Assembly (NCBI GenBank): GCA_904063045.1
Contig: CAJFCJ010000006.1
Location: 1,439,647 to 1,503,646, forward strand
Source of the DNA: Dimorphilus gyrociliatus
Lineage: Eukaryota; Annelida; Polychaeta; Dinophilidae
Length of the DNA stretch: 64,000 nucleotides
Reading direction: 5' to 3'
The translations under genes were made by a program, and so were the position numbers. This document shows positions 26,011-38,710 of this stretch, in pieces (position 1 is the first letter of the stretch; each line of letters starts with the position of its first letter). The notes beneath the pieces are model-generated. The model did not search any database and was not told the origin of the DNA. It worked only from the letters and a program-made list of their open reading frames with translations.

Positions 26011-27205
26011 ATGGGTCGCCTCTTGTATATATTCAACCTTATATGGTTGGTTTCGTCGGTTAATTATGAAAGAGAGGGAATCTTCAAACATTATACCATG
26101 GAAGATATTCGATTGAAAGATTTTCTATATCAATCGACTTACGTAAGATATGATCTTAATTGTGCGATTCTCTGCTTAGTTAATATCTATTGCTTCTCAT
26201 TCAATACTTTCCCGAGCGTAACCAGACCCGGTATGAAGCTATGCGAGCAAAATATGGAGACAATTGAGGGTTCTGGTTTTTATGTCTACAGTAAAAAAGG
26301 TGGAGAACATTACAAAAAGGTTCTTTTCTTATCATAATACTACTACAGTCTTTATTAAAATTGACAAACAAATTAATCTCTGCGTAACAGATAAAGCCTG
26401 ATAATACGATTGATAATGATAGGGGAGTGACGGCTGCCGGATACCACAATGCAATTGCTTACCTAATCTATAATGATTTCATGCTAATTAGCGATATAAA
26501 CAAGATGTACGCTAAACCCTACAAAGAGCTTCAAGTTCCCAAGATAGTCGAAGATGCTGACGATATACTGATAAAAGAAGCAATCGAACCAAATGTGCTT
26601 AATTTCACCTGGATTAAAGGTAATATAGCGAGAGAATTAAAAATACAAAGAGAATTGCTATAAATTAATTAGTCAAAAGAATATGTTTTTCGATTTTGGC
26701 AACGCCCTCTAACGATGTCTTTAAGTTGAAAAAACATGCGTTACCAGATCGAAATTAGCTAAGCTAATTATTAATGAACAACTACCAGGTTAACGTGTTG
26801 ATTGTTTATCTTTTTTTTTTAAAAATAGGAAGTGGGTTATTCGAAAATCAATACGACATTCAATTAAAGAATTGGAGATCACAACCTACCCATATTGGTA
26901 ACTTTAAAAGTAAATATAACGGCGTCGAAATAGATTCTGACGCCGTTCTAGAATATAATGGAAAAAGTTATTTTTTTAAAAATAACATAATAACTTCGTA
27001 CGACCCGAATGGACCACTATCCGTTTATTATATTAGAAACAAAACTATACCCGAAAATCACTTCCTTCGCGTACCGAATGATGTAACAGCAGCGATGTAT
27101 GTTACCGCTAATAGAGCTTATTTCTTTAAAAAGAGGCGATTTTATCTTGTGAACTTGTCTTCCATGGCTGTCGAATTCATGTTTGTTACTCCAAAGTTCA
27201 TATAA
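26011..27205 (+). CDS. Secreted protein with PAN/apple-like and hemopexin-like segments
   Basis: Exons 26011-26319, 26391-26619, 26829-27205; 915 nt, 304 aa. A signal peptide (MGRLLYIFNLIWLVSS) is followed by a Cys-bearing segment of PAN/apple type (YDLNCAILCLVNIYCFSFNT, then LCEQN). The rest contains blade-like repeats: ITAAGYHNAIAYLIYND, then SDAVLEYNGKSYFFKNN and TAAMYVTANRAYFFKKRR, which follow the hemopexin pattern of a small residue, Tyr/Asp and a YFFK strand. PAN plus hemopexin-like blades on a signal peptide suggests an extracellular matrix or mucus protein. I do not recognise an ortholog. It is expressed divergently from the iGluR gene. Domain names are by pattern only; exon phases agree throughout. 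Confidence 0.7.
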
Positions 27206-27239
27206 TAAACAGAACTAATGGACTATAACTTTGATGCGT

Positions 27240-27253
27240 AATAAATAATAAAT
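27240..27253 (+). terminator. Poly(A) signals after the PAN/hemopexin-like gene
   Basis: Overlapping AATAAA-type hexamers (aataaataataaata) lie 35 bp after the stop at 27205. Confidence 0.5.
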
Positions 27254-27380
27254 AACGCATAAAAGGCCTATATATTGTACATAACAGCGAGCTGTTGAAT
27301 TAAATAATTAAATATGCAAATATGCAAATGAATTGAGCGCGCGCGAGAGCGCCAGCCTGTCTAACGATCAATCGGCGCGT

Positions 27381-30300
27381 ATGGCGTCGAACGAAGAGGA
27401 ACGAGTGGAGTTAAACGGCACCGATCTGGAAGAGGTCGTCATCGAGAGGAGAAGAGTTGCTCCTGCTTTTGAGCCGACCAGAGTTCGAGGAAGAGAAGTT
27501 CTACTCGCTATTACCGTATTTTTTATGACCTCATTATGTATAGGACTAATTGTCTGTTTAACAACTGTGAAACCGGCGTTTAGTACGGCTGAAGGTCGCA
27601 GACAAGAACTATGCGAAGATGAATCTTGTTTGAAATCTTCTGTTTATATAACGAGCAAGGCAAACTTTTCGGTTGATCCCTGTGAAAACTTTTACAACTA
27701 TGCGTGCGGAAAGTTTGAGAAAAAGAAGGCTTTTGGCGACCAGGTTGACGACGAGATCTTAGCGGAGGTAAATCAGAGATTAAGGAAGGTGATTGAAAAT
27801 CCCAAACAAAAAGATTCTGTAGTCGAAATGTATAAATTATTATACGAAACTTGTCTGAAGTCGATTGAAAGGAAAGATAGAAACCAGACGGAAGATTTTA
27901 GGAATATTTTGAAAGACCTCGGCGGTTGGCCTATATTAGGTTTCATCTTCTAAACAGCTCAATGTTACTTTTACTAATATGATAGTTTTTTAGGTTCTTC
28001 ATCTGGAGGAAAGAAAAATATAGATCTACAAGAACTTCTACAAAGAGTGTACGAATTAAGACACACGGATCTCTTTTATATTACAGTTTCCGAATCGGCT
28101 TTCCAAGAGAAGAAGCAAGTGATCAAGGTCGTATAGACAGTCTTTTATATTTATTGTTTATGTACTTTGTAAGCTTATTGATCTTTATTCTTCTCGCCTC
28201 ATCAACAAACGCTACTATTCACGTAGTGTGAACGCTTTCTCAGTTTATTTCGATCCTATTAAGGCCTTTGTTACCCACACTACAAACCACTCTTTTATAA
28301 TATATGCAAAAAAATTTTTATAATGAATTTTATAACCTATCTAAATGTAAAATGTATACGATCTTTATAAGATTTCTTTACGATGAACTCTAGTTGTTTT
28401 CATAGTTTTACCAGACTCATACACCATCTCTCTATACCCCCCACCTAGCCCCCCTGCCCCCTTCTCTCTTCTCTCTCTCTCGCTCGTCTTTCTCTCTCAT
28501 CCCTTTTTTATATTAGTACGTAATTCTTGATATATTTCAACAAGTAGGAAAAAAAGAAGAATTTTTTTTTGCTATTAATTTTCCATTTCGTTCTTTATAC
28601 TTTTTGTACAGTTACCTTTGCAAAATTTAAATAAATTATAGGTTTGCTCCATATATTTACAGTTAACGGCAGTTCAGATATTAGAGAATAATTATGAAGA
28701 TTTAACGGACATAATAAAAAAAATGAAACAAGCTGCTATCTCTCTAGGAAGTACATTAACTGGTAAAGAAATTGAAGAGCAAGCATTGAAAGTGGCCACT
28801 CTTCGGAAGGAAATATATCAGGTTAGAATAATAAATTAAAAACAAATAAATGGATTTTGAAAACATTCAAGTAATTTATCTTTTCTGTAAATAGAAACAT
28901 TTCTATCAAATACGCTATATATGCAATAATACATACATTATGTGGTTTTAAATGTGCGATATGTACTAAATATGGTTCTGAAAGGATATATATATATATA
29001 CAGTATATACTGTATATAGTATATTCATGCATATTATATATTTTTTATGTTTTTATACTTTCTTGTTGTTCATTATTCATAAAAAAGTGAAATTAAAAAA
29101 TTACGGTTGAATGAAATTACCCGCATTAGAAACAAAATCAATTTAAAACATTTTTTCTAACAATTTCTTATAGATTGCCAGTAAAACTCATATAACTGAG
29201 AAAGAACAGACGATAAGCGTTTCCCGTCTGCATGAACAGTCAAAAGAGGTTTGAGAAGTTTAGAGAATTGCTTTTTTTTTCACATAATAAGTCATTGTTA
29301 GTGTATTTTTTTCTTTTCTTTTCTTTACTATATAGATCAACTGGTTAGATTTATTAAAGTTGTTCGATAAAAGTTTAACAGTGAAAAGTATCATTGAATT
29401 ATCTCCGAATTTAGAGTATTATGGGAGATTATCCGAATTATGGCGTAAAACGGATAGAGACACTCTAATCAATTTCCTCTTGTGGAACATCTTATTATAC
29501 TATAGTGAGAAGATGAAGGACATTTCTTCACCTTTCTCACAAAATTCTAACGAAAAAGAGTCATGGAAAAAATGTGTAAATGTCGTGACCTATTCGTTCT
29601 CCTCTGCAATCGGTTGCGATTATTCAAAGACTTATGGTGGAGACTCAAAAAATGTGAGTTGCATGTAATTACTCTTTTTGCATCCCTCTCGAGGAGATAT
29701 TGGAATGTTAATTACATAGGAAATTTATAAAGACCAAAACAATTAAAAAGTATTCAAATATGCATTAAACATTGTTACAATTTCTTGTATATATATATAT
29801 AGATTCGAAATATCATCGAAAGTATTAGATCTGTAATGAAACAAAAAATCGAAGAGGCGAGTTGGATGGATGATAAAACAAAGAAGCGTGCTGTAACGAA
29901 GGTAGGTAGCAATTACAAATGAGTTAGATTCATAGTTCTAATTAAGTTGATCCATTGCTATACATCTATATATATATATATACATACAGTTGAAAAAATT
30001 GACGTATAACCTCGCTTGTGAAGAACAATTTACCCTTGGAAATAAAAAGAGAATTAACTTTTATAAACACGTAAATGGAAATTGAATTTTATTAAAAGTT
30101 ATTATCAATGACTAAATGAACATTTAATACTCTATTCAGATAAACTTAAAGCCTTCGGATTCTTACATTGCTATGTTGAAGAAACAGGCCAAATTTGAAA
30201 TGTTCAAGATACAAAAACAAATAAAATCGGGACGTCGTACAGAGTAGGCTTGCATACCAAGTTTAATTAAAACTTCTTAGATCTATAATTAATTATTCTA

Positions 30301-31412
30301 TACTTCTATGCAGGTGGGCAATATATTTATTCAGTATAAATGCTGTTTATCATTTCCAGCAAAATTGGATGGGTATGACATATACTGCAAACATTTATAT
30401 TCTGCATATATACTGTATTTATATATACATATATATAAATACAGTGTATATACATATCCATATTTACCCAATTAACATATATTCAATTTGGTAATCATAA
30501 ACGATTAAATTGTATTCAATGTAATCTATAGCTATCGCGGCGCCCCTGCTAACAGAACCATTCTATTCTAAAACTGTACCACGGTATGTTTTTAATTGCT
30601 TTCAAATAATTATATTACTAGTTAATTACCAAACATACTTTAAATAGGTACATCAACTACGCTAAACTAGGAACAGTAATTGGACATGAAATTACTCATG
30701 CCTTTGATGATCAAGGTAAATAAATTATTTAAGAAATACTTTTCCTTACAAAAATATTTATTCCTAACCTAATTTTTAAAATAAAAAAAGGTTCGCAATT
30801 TGATGAGAATGGTTCTCTGAAAAACTGGTGGGATGATAGTACATTACAGATATTCCGACAAAGAGTGGATTGTATCAAAAGTTTTTATGCTAATAAAACT
30901 TTCCGGGGACTTTCAATTTTTAATGAACAATCTTTAGCTGAGCATATATCGGATATTGGTGGTATTCGATTAGCTTACGAAGTAAGTTAGCTCCGCCCAT
31001 TGAAAAAAAAATTTGCCTACTTCTTGAAACGAAATTCTCATCTGAAAAACACTAAAAATTAGGCATTCACGAAGGAAAAGACTCACAAAATATTACCTGG
31101 ATCAAAGTTACCATCTTCAGAAGAGCAAATATTCTTCCTATCATACGCCCAGAATTTCTGCTCTAAAGAGAAAGAGAGTACGACGAAGACGACCATTACC
31201 ATTGGGCAGCATTTACCTGCATCACTTAGGTATATAATAGTTATTATCAAACAATTCGAAAGCCATTTTATAAATGAAATTTAAGACGGAATTGACCGTT
31301 TGTTCTCTCCAGAGTTCTGTATAGTTTGCAACAAGTACCAGAATTCTCGAAGGCGTTTAACTGTAAAGACGCAGACGAAATGAAAGCGAGGGAACAGTGC
31401 AGTGTTTGGTGA
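27381..31412 (+). CDS. Neprilysin-family M13 zinc metallopeptidase, 14 exons
   Basis: Exons 27381-27939, 27994-28127, 28663-28821, 29174-29248, 29336-29653, 29803-29901, 29990-30070, 30140-30243, 30314-30372, 30532-30583, 30648-30715, 30791-30981, 31063-31229, 31313-31412; 2166 nt, 721 aa. A type II membrane ectopeptidase that cleaves small peptides: short cytoplasmic tail, signal anchor (ITVFFMTSLCIGLIVCL), then DPCENFYNYACGKF, EASWMDDKTKKRA and the zinc motif VIGHEITHAFDDQG. The ENxxD motif is AEHISDIGG, keeping the third Glu ligand and the Asp. NAFY is INAVY, FPAGIL is AIAAPLL, and D-x-H near the C-terminus is GQHLP, keeping His but losing Asp. It ends CSVW like human CRVW. Catalysis is likely, specificity probably altered. 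Start: first ATG (MASNEEER) after the CG-rich GCGCGCGAG. Confidence 0.92.
28128..28662 (+). other. Large intron 2 of the M13 peptidase gene
   Basis: 535-bp intron with a C/T-rich polypyrimidine block at 28435-28500 (ccccccac...ctctctcg). No coding frame. It is by far the largest intron of the gene's 5' half. Confidence 0.6.
30406..30451. repeat. TA-rich inverted repeat in M13 peptidase intron 9
   Basis: Left arm atatatactgtatttata and right arm tataaatacagtgtatat pair over ~18 bp with one mismatch, around a TA-rich loop. The arms carry ACTGTA/TACAGT, the same mark as the other TA palindromes. Confidence 0.7.
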
Positions 31413-31944
31413 TTATATAAATATGTACATATATATATAAATATACATATATATATATATATATATATTGTATGTATATAAGTTAATTTGTCTACTGCCG
31501 ATTTTTAATGACTCTGTAATTGTTCTTTAAAGTTAATTTTAAGTTTAGATTATAACGAAAAACAACATTTTCTTAATTTGATATTACTTTCTTTCAAGTG
31601 AACTTTCATGTTGACCTTAAAAGTTTAGTTCTTATATAATTAAGAACAGGAGTGGTACGCACATTGGTTAATGAAGAAGGAAAAGTGTCATCAATTATTC
31701 GACGCTTATGTCAATTGGCCGATTAGTATTTAGGTGTCTTCATCTAGGAATTAGCTTTCCCTTGATAATATTTTACTACTTAGTATATGAATTTCTGACC
31801 GTTTAAAAATATTAAAAAACGCCAATAATTATATTTCGTACATTTTCATTATTACTAGTATTACAAAATATCTAAATAGATGTATTTTGTGATACAAAAA
31901 AAATTTATTTATCAGTAGACAAAGTAATTCAATTAACTAGTTAC
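31413..31944. other. Convergent 3' interval, M13 peptidase and NAA35
   Basis: It contains a (TA)n-rich tract at 31423-31480 and AT-rich probable 3' UTRs. No open frame of note. Confidence 0.5.
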
Positions 31945-34237
31945 TTAGTTCTTTAATGTAATGATGGGATAGTGTTTATGTACAGTAAAGTCAAACAAAG
32001 GGCGTTCATACTCCTTTTTGCCTGTAGAAAGAACGCTCATGGCAACAATGTTATATTTACAAATTCGTAATAAAGCCGTAGCTTGTTCGGTTTGGTTGCT
32101 AGGAGGTTGTTCGATTAAAGCTTTAGCGTGTTGAAAGCCTTTGCAAGCGGCTTGAAAGAGATGTTCAGGTTCGGGCACAGGTTTATATCTATTTATGAAC
32201 ATATAAAAAACTTATTGAAGAAAATGAATTTAAAAAAATTACCTTTGCAAATCGATTGTGTCTGTAAAATGACAATAAGCCATTGGCTGTGGACTGCTCA
32301 AAACTTGGAAAGGTGCAAATCTCCTTCTGAATCGAACTTCTTCACTATCAAAAGCTATAGAAGATCCGTCAGCCAGCTCTAATTTTTTCGCCCTTATAAA
32401 CCCAAGTAATGCTTTCAAAAATGCATTGCATAGCATTTGATGAATTTGAGCTGTATGAACTTCTTTAGCATGAGGTTTACCCTTTTTCTTCTGTTGTCTT
32501 CTCACTTTTTTAGCACTTTTGCCACTTTGAGTTTCAATCATAGCTTCACTTTCCATTAGAAAATTATCTGCTCTGGAAAGAGTAGGAATCCACCAGGAGC
32601 AGTGTAACTCACTGATATACCAATAAATATAATAATATTCTTGAGGAGAATATAATTCCAATTCAAAACCAAGATATAAATAATTAAACATTGCTTTTAG
32701 GACATGATATAAAACCCAAGTCACAAAACAAACAACAGTTTGTCCCTGCGAATTTTTCATTAGTAATCTATGTAAATAGGTGTCTAGTTTATCGGCTTCA
32801 GCTTCCAAGTTAGCCAGCTCTTCGAATATATGCGCTAACTTCTCACGTTGCCTGGCTCTATTTTGACCAGATATATTAACAAGCTGTAATATAGTATTAG
32901 CTGCTCTCTGCAGAAAAGCATCACAGTATGCTCTTGCATCTGGATTGCTACCTATACTTGATTTAGGGACTAGGGCTGGTGGTGCTATAAAGTTCCGAAT
33001 CGTATCCCTAACAACATCAACAAGAGGTTCGTTTCCAAAGAATCTTCGATTGATTGGAAATACTAGTAAGTGTAAAAGTGACCTAGATAGGACACAAGGA
33101 GACAATTTGCTAAAGTCTTCGAAAAAATCCATGGCTTGATGAAGAAAGGTGCATTTTGTTACACCAGTTATAAACTTGAATCTCGTACACATATCCGACA
33201 GATATTTCATAGTATCTTCGATCGACGTAATTTTTGCGTATCTCGGAAATGTTGAAGGTAACAATCTTTGATTAACTAAAGGTTCAAACCCCATAATCGT
33301 TGGGTAATCGTGTAAACCACATTCTCTTTCCTCCGGCTTAATTCCTAAGTGTATAGTGCTTTGCATAGACAGTAAAACATCAAGAATACCATTAAGATAT
33401 TTTTCTATATCATCTACTCCACTGCATTTGTCTTTAGAGAAAGCCAACAGAGTTGCATATAGAAAACGAGTGAATTTAATACGTGAATAAATAGCACTAT
33501 AAAGTTCGTGCTGCTTTGCTCTTGTTTCGTTGTCTTCGCCTTTGTCTTTTGTACTCCTAACTTTCTTTGCAAACTAAAATTTAAGACATAAGATTTAAAT
33601 GCGATCAGAATATATTATTATTAAAATTTATTAAAACTGAAAATTGTGGGCCATTTACCTCATCTTCCACTTCCCGAAGAGAAGAAATAACTTTGGCACT
33701 GGGTACTTCGCTTGCCATCTTGAAGCCATACGAAACAGATTGAAAATCCTCCTCCTCGAAAACGCTTGCCTTGTTTATACGATCCCTAATTAAATCGACT
33801 GTCTTGAGTATGGCCGTGCAAAACGATTTTAAAGTTTTATCTTTTATAGCCTCTGGGTTATGCAGATACAAATTAGTGAAAACTGTTTGGGCTAGAGAAT
33901 GCCCTTCTAACCAAGTTACCACACAGGCGTACGTTGAATCAATAATACCGATTAGTTCTTCACTTTCCAGATTATCATCTTTTATGATATTGGCTTTCAA
34001 AGCTTCATCAAAATCATACACTTTACGCTTAACTTGATTACAAAGCATTCCAGCATCCATTTTCGGATCCATCATCTCGATAGCCGACATAGCTTCGAAT
34101 AAACCAAAATGAACATCGTGAACTAATTCCCCCACATTTAATTGTTGACATAATTCAAAAAAGTCCTTTGTTATATCTTTCCAATTACAATTCTTCTTCT
34201 CTTCCAGAGAAGGGCCATTATCATCGGTTTGCGACAT
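31945..34237 (-). CDS. NAA35: N-alpha-acetyltransferase 35, NatC auxiliary subunit (MAK10/EGAP)
   Basis: Exons 34237-33659, 33573-32243, 32188-31945; 2154 nt, 717 aa, matching the ~725-aa human protein. NAA35 is the large scaffold subunit of the cytosolic NatC complex (with NAA30 and NAA38), which acetylates N-termini such as Met-Leu and Met-Ile on the ribosome. Strong signatures: [116 protein letters not shown], and the C-terminal DFTVHKHYPIITLKN. A Lys-rich loop (KKVRRQQKKKGK) matches the human one. Head-to-head with MED17. Confidence 0.96.
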
Positions 34238-34364
34238 TATATCGACTCTTTTCAGGACGTTGAGATAGAAATTCTAGGGTCAAGGACACTTGTTGGTAGT
34301 AACCGGTGAAAGCTGCGCATGCGTACTATCAATATACAAAATAGTCGGATGAATTTGGATTGAG
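34238..34364. promoter_or_regulatory. Bidirectional promoter, NAA35 (-) and MED17 (+)
   Basis: 127 bp between the two ATGs. Contains GCGCATGCGTAC at 34315-34326, a match to the NRF1-type palindrome (GCGCATGCGC) typical of bidirectional housekeeping promoters in animals. Confidence 0.6.
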
Positions 34365-36665
34365 ATGGCTCTCCCAATACAAAGTACGGAAGTAAGCATA
34401 GAAGCTCTACAGGAATATCCAATACAAAGTTTTCAATATGATGGAAAGGAAATTTCAACTGAGTTAGTAGACTTTTTAAGTAATTACAATTTGATTTCGA
34501 CAAGTTCATCTTTTATCGCTCCGCAGGCCTCTTTCTATGTCGGAAAACTTGAGCAGGTTAGCAGAAAGAATAGACTTCACATCAGATGGCGGAGAAAATG
34601 TTAATGAAAAAAACAAAGAAGAAGCTCCTGCAACATTTCAAACAAGTTCGTGGCCTTGGGAATCGGTCAGAAATAAACTTCGGTAAATATTCCCGCTTGA
34701 AAAATTATTCTTAATAATTACGCTTGTAAAAAATGCATTTCCCAGCTCTGCGTTGACAGAAACAAGCGTTTTGTTGGATATATTAACTATTGCTCGAGAT
34801 AGACGATATATGTCTATTGAAAGTATAAATAATGAAGTGCCAGATACTAGGATTCCCCTGAATTTAATTTCAAAGAAAAAAGGACTGAATTCAGCTGCAC
34901 AGATTATTCAAGATGGTATAGATAGAATGAGAAAAACACTCCAAGAGCAGCAATCTAGATCAATGGATTTTCATCAGGAACTATACAATATGAGGCAGAG
35001 GGATGGATGGAAACTTCGTAAAGTCGGAAATACTATAATTGGAGATCTCAGTTACAAGTCAGGTAATCATTATACTGAGACTTAACTTTGGAAATTTTAT
35101 AGATAAAATAAACTTTTTTATTAGCCGGCTCTCGGTACACTGCCCAAGGGACTTTCGAAGTAAAAAAGAGTGAAGATGAGGATGCAACCCACGAAGGAAC
35201 AAGTCAATCACCAGGAAGGGCACCCCCGCAAATAAATAGCTCTATTCAAGTGTCAGTACCAACAGAATTGGAGGGATTTGTGTATATATATGCTTCTCTG
35301 ATAAAAGATGATGGTTTGTATAACCCAGAGGCTATGAACTGTCACATTCTGTAATTGAATTCAAATTAAAAATAGGTAAACTTAACTTCTCCGATCTAAG
35401 TTCTTGCTCACCGCCTATTCAGTACGCTCGCATTGGAAAACAATCTTGGCAAACACATCTAGACAATGCTCAATATGTTATATTTTGTAAAGAAATTTTT
35501 CATCAGTTATCTCGAGAAGCTATAACTATGAAATTTCCTCTTCCGAATGTTGTCGTTGGTGATCAAGTCCTATGTCATGTAAGGATGAAACCATGAAAAA
35601 TTTCGTGACCTAAAACAGCTTTTCCCTTTCAGTTATATGACGATGTCAAGTTAATTATAGCAATGTGTCGGACGTTACCAGATGAAGATGATTTAGGCCG
35701 TGTCAGATCAAATTTTACACCGACTCGACATTTCGTACGACCAACTTATTCATATGTTCTTGAGCATAATTTACATCAACTGTTGCGAGAGATCCATTCC
35801 CGAACAGCAACACTTCCTCTTCCTCATCCAATTACAGGTCATATTGGAGCAACAAAAAGGAGAAGATTGGCTGGCCCCTACGCTTTTGGAAAGATAGAAT
35901 TGGAAGAGGCTATGCCATCAATTTCTCTTTTGCAACAAATTATTATACAATCAAAACACTACTATCTTCATACTTTGGTAACATCAGTATTGGATGATAT
36001 AGCTAAAGAACACATCGATCCCCAAATAATTGTTCATCATGGTGCAATAGGAACTGCTCATCAGTCAATGATAAGAGTATTTATATTTAACAGCTTTTCT
36101 GAAACAACACGATGCTGCTTGTTATTCAAAATTGAGAGTGACATCTTAAAGTGTGTCTCTGGCAATAGTGTTTTTGTAGTAAACAGAGACGCTCAAATGA
36201 TCAGAAATATTTTAGAAGAACAAATTTGTCATCATAAACTCAATTCTATTACACTTGCGATCAGGCTTACAAATTGGAATATTCTTTCTCAGCAATCGTA
36301 TATTCCTGTTCGATTTCATGACGACATGAAATTTGGTGGTAAGCCTGGTTATGTTCTTGTGGCTAGTCCTAACAGAAGAAGGTAATGTCTATAACTTTCT
36401 TATGCTAAAACTTAATATTCCTAATTTATATAGGGTGTTACTCGTTACCTGCTATCCGAAGCAAAAATGTACAGTATCTCTACAACGAACGTCAACCGGA
36501 ACGTTAAGTGACTTAATAACTGAAGAAAAATGGCACGATCTGAGTGGTAATTTTGAAGAAATTGACTTGAATTGTATGGATTTTACCCATTCCAGTTGTT
36601 TCGCTACTAGAATGGAAGCTCTTATGTGCTGTTTGGAAAAAGAAACTCAGACAAATTTTTATTAA
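34365..36665 (+). CDS. MED17: Mediator of RNA polymerase II transcription subunit 17, 7 exons
   Basis: Exons 34365-34462, 34527-34682, 34746-35062, 35125-35313, 35376-35578, 35633-36381, 36434-36665; 1944 nt, 647 aa (human 651). MED17 is a head-module scaffold of Mediator and is required for most RNA polymerase II transcription. Signatures: PLSMSENLSRLAERIDF, SSWPWESVRNKLRSALTE, LISKKKGLNSAAQI, WKLRKVGNTIIGDLSYKS, LFCKEIFHQLSREA (from IFCKEIFHQLSREA), YSYVLEHNLHQLLREIH, RRLAGPYAFGK and a conserved C-terminal METLMCCLEK-like end. All boundaries are GT-AG in phase. A CAGATGGCGG inside exon 2 is coding and not counted as a regulatory motif. Confidence 0.96.
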
Positions 36666-38398
36666 ATTATTGAGTAAAAATACTTTAGAATTTATTTTTA
36701 TTCTTTCTTTGGTCTAAACCGGATATGTGGTACTTTTAAATTGTTGGTACCAAGTAAACAAGAGAAATTTAAACTTGAGGTCTTATGTAGTTTCTTATAG
36801 ACAGAATATCGGTAATTTTCAGCAATAGAAAAATCTTTTTCCTTAAAATCCTGAACAATCTACTAATAACAAAAGCATTAACTTTTAATTTAAGCCTATT
36901 CACGTCTTGAAAAATCCCATTTGTTATTTGCAGGTAATGTATTGCTTTCTGGGTTTTGAATTGCTTCTGCAACAAACTTTGTATTAATCGGCTTTAAGTT
37001 GACGTTAGTTGGGTAATAGCTTTGAGACTAAGTCGTGTACAGGATATAAAAATCCTAAAGTACTTTTTTTTATATACAATTTGATGAACTCAAGCGGAAT
37101 TCTCCACTTATTTATTGAAATTTTATTCAGCATATTTCAATTTTAACCTCACTTAGGACTCTCTTTCAGTTGTATTCTAGCTTTTTTATCGACAAGAATA
37201 AGAAGATTAAATACGTAAGGACTGCTGAGAACAAATTAAAAATACAATACTTTAAATGATGGAAATGCAATATATTAAGTTCAGAATATTTTGAAGAGAT
37301 TTCAATTATCAATTGTTAATTTTTATTATAGCGTTTTGGTGTGAATTATATTTGTCTTAAAGAAATCCTTAAAAATTCTGACTCAGTCCAAATAAGCGTA
37401 TAACAATGAACTTGGGTACCCACTACGACTCCTTCAAGCCCTGTAGATTAATAGCATACCTGTACCTGAGCCGCGAACCAGGCAGCTGTCACGTGATTAA
37501 CAACGATAAAAGTCTATCTAGAAACAGCTCCACCGTGATTAGTCTATTAAATACAGAAATAATTGATATGATTAGTTTGAGAAAAGTGAATGCTTATAGC
37601 ATCATTACATTTATGTTGTAATTTTAATAATTTGATTGGCAACATGTAGTAAAGAGACAATAATTGCTTATTAGCACCTTAAATAAATTCATCATTGATC
37701 GAATTTAGCTTTGACAGAATCATAGTTGAACTGTAGTGTTTTATTATATCATTTTAATAAATTATTCTAGAATGAGCTGACTTACTTAAAGACAAATGCT
37801 AAAATTTCCTACTTCATTGTTTGATGAAAAATTTAAGATATTCACTATGGTATTTTAGGCAGGTATTTAAAAAGAATTTCTGAATCACATATAAAAGCAA
37901 GCGAACTTTTTTTTGTTAAATAAAGAGCATTTGAAGATGCATTTGCATAAATGTGTGCGTACTTTCCTTTCTTCGAATACCAGTTTTTTAGTGCTCCTAG
38001 CGGGATTTAGAGAGACCCCGTCACGACCCCAAGATGGCGAATCGCTATAAAATGGTTAAGAAATTTCGTTTAAATCGCTGTTTATAAACCAATTTAAACT
38101 GACTGATGCTATTGGACCGGGGTTCTATAAGAAGGACAAATATTTAGCGAAAGTAACTGAAAATCTGAGCGAAAATGACTAAATTTCGAGAGAGGTAAAA
38201 TTTAATTCTAATTTACTTCAATATGACTGTTTAAAATGGCGGCGTTCCCGGGCGTTCACATTTGATTTGAATGAAAAATCGATTTTAATGCAGCCTATTG
38301 CAGTATTGGTTTAAATTGAAAGTTTTCTAGACTTATTTTAACAAACGAATAGTTGATTTACTTAAGAAAACAATATATACTTGTTTACGCTTACTTAC
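36666..38398. other. Intergenic interval after MED17
   Basis: AT-rich and repeat-poor. It holds only short, composition-driven frames. CCCCAAGATGGCGAATC at 38027-38043 is a YY1-type core (AAGATGGCG), and AAAATGGCGGCG is nearby at 38235; both suggest a promoter, perhaps of the short minus-strand frame below 38100 or of the downstream coiled-coil gene. A possible second exon of the orphan minus-strand frame is at about 38058-38126. Confidence 0.4.
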
Positions 38399-38542
38399 AT
38401 TCAATAGAAACAGACCACGTGTTTTGATACCCATTATCATTAACGTAAAATTTTTAATACTCTTAGTAATATATTTTGAATGAAGTTTGCTACTATCTTT
38501 GATGTAATCAGACTTTTCACCTGTTGGCGATGTAGACGTCAT
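38399..38542 (-). CDS. Possible first exon of a small unknown protein
   Basis: 48 codons from ATG (MTSTSPTGEKSDYIKDSS...) end at a consensus donor (AAT|GTAAGT). A phase-compatible acceptor (cttcttatag) near 38127 would add about 22 residues (NPGPIASVSLNW...) and a stop, giving a ~70-aa protein. The composition looks non-random, but no family is recognised and there is no second independent support. It is divergent from the coiled-coil gene that starts at 38711. Confidence 0.3.
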
Positions 38543-38710
38543 TTTACAATTTTACCTGGCGTTTAATATTGCTAAGTGAATCATGAATATAAAAATGCGC
38601 TTTCAGCTAGTCTATATTGGTACGATGAATGTTAATAAGACGAATATTGAAATGAATCAACAGATGTCGCTTCGCAACGATTATGATAATATTTTCATGC
38701 AGACGCATGT

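Noticed and set aside
34579-34592. CAGATGGCGG as a CTCF/YY1 site
   Set aside because: Falls inside coding exon 2 of MED17, so it is explained by codons.
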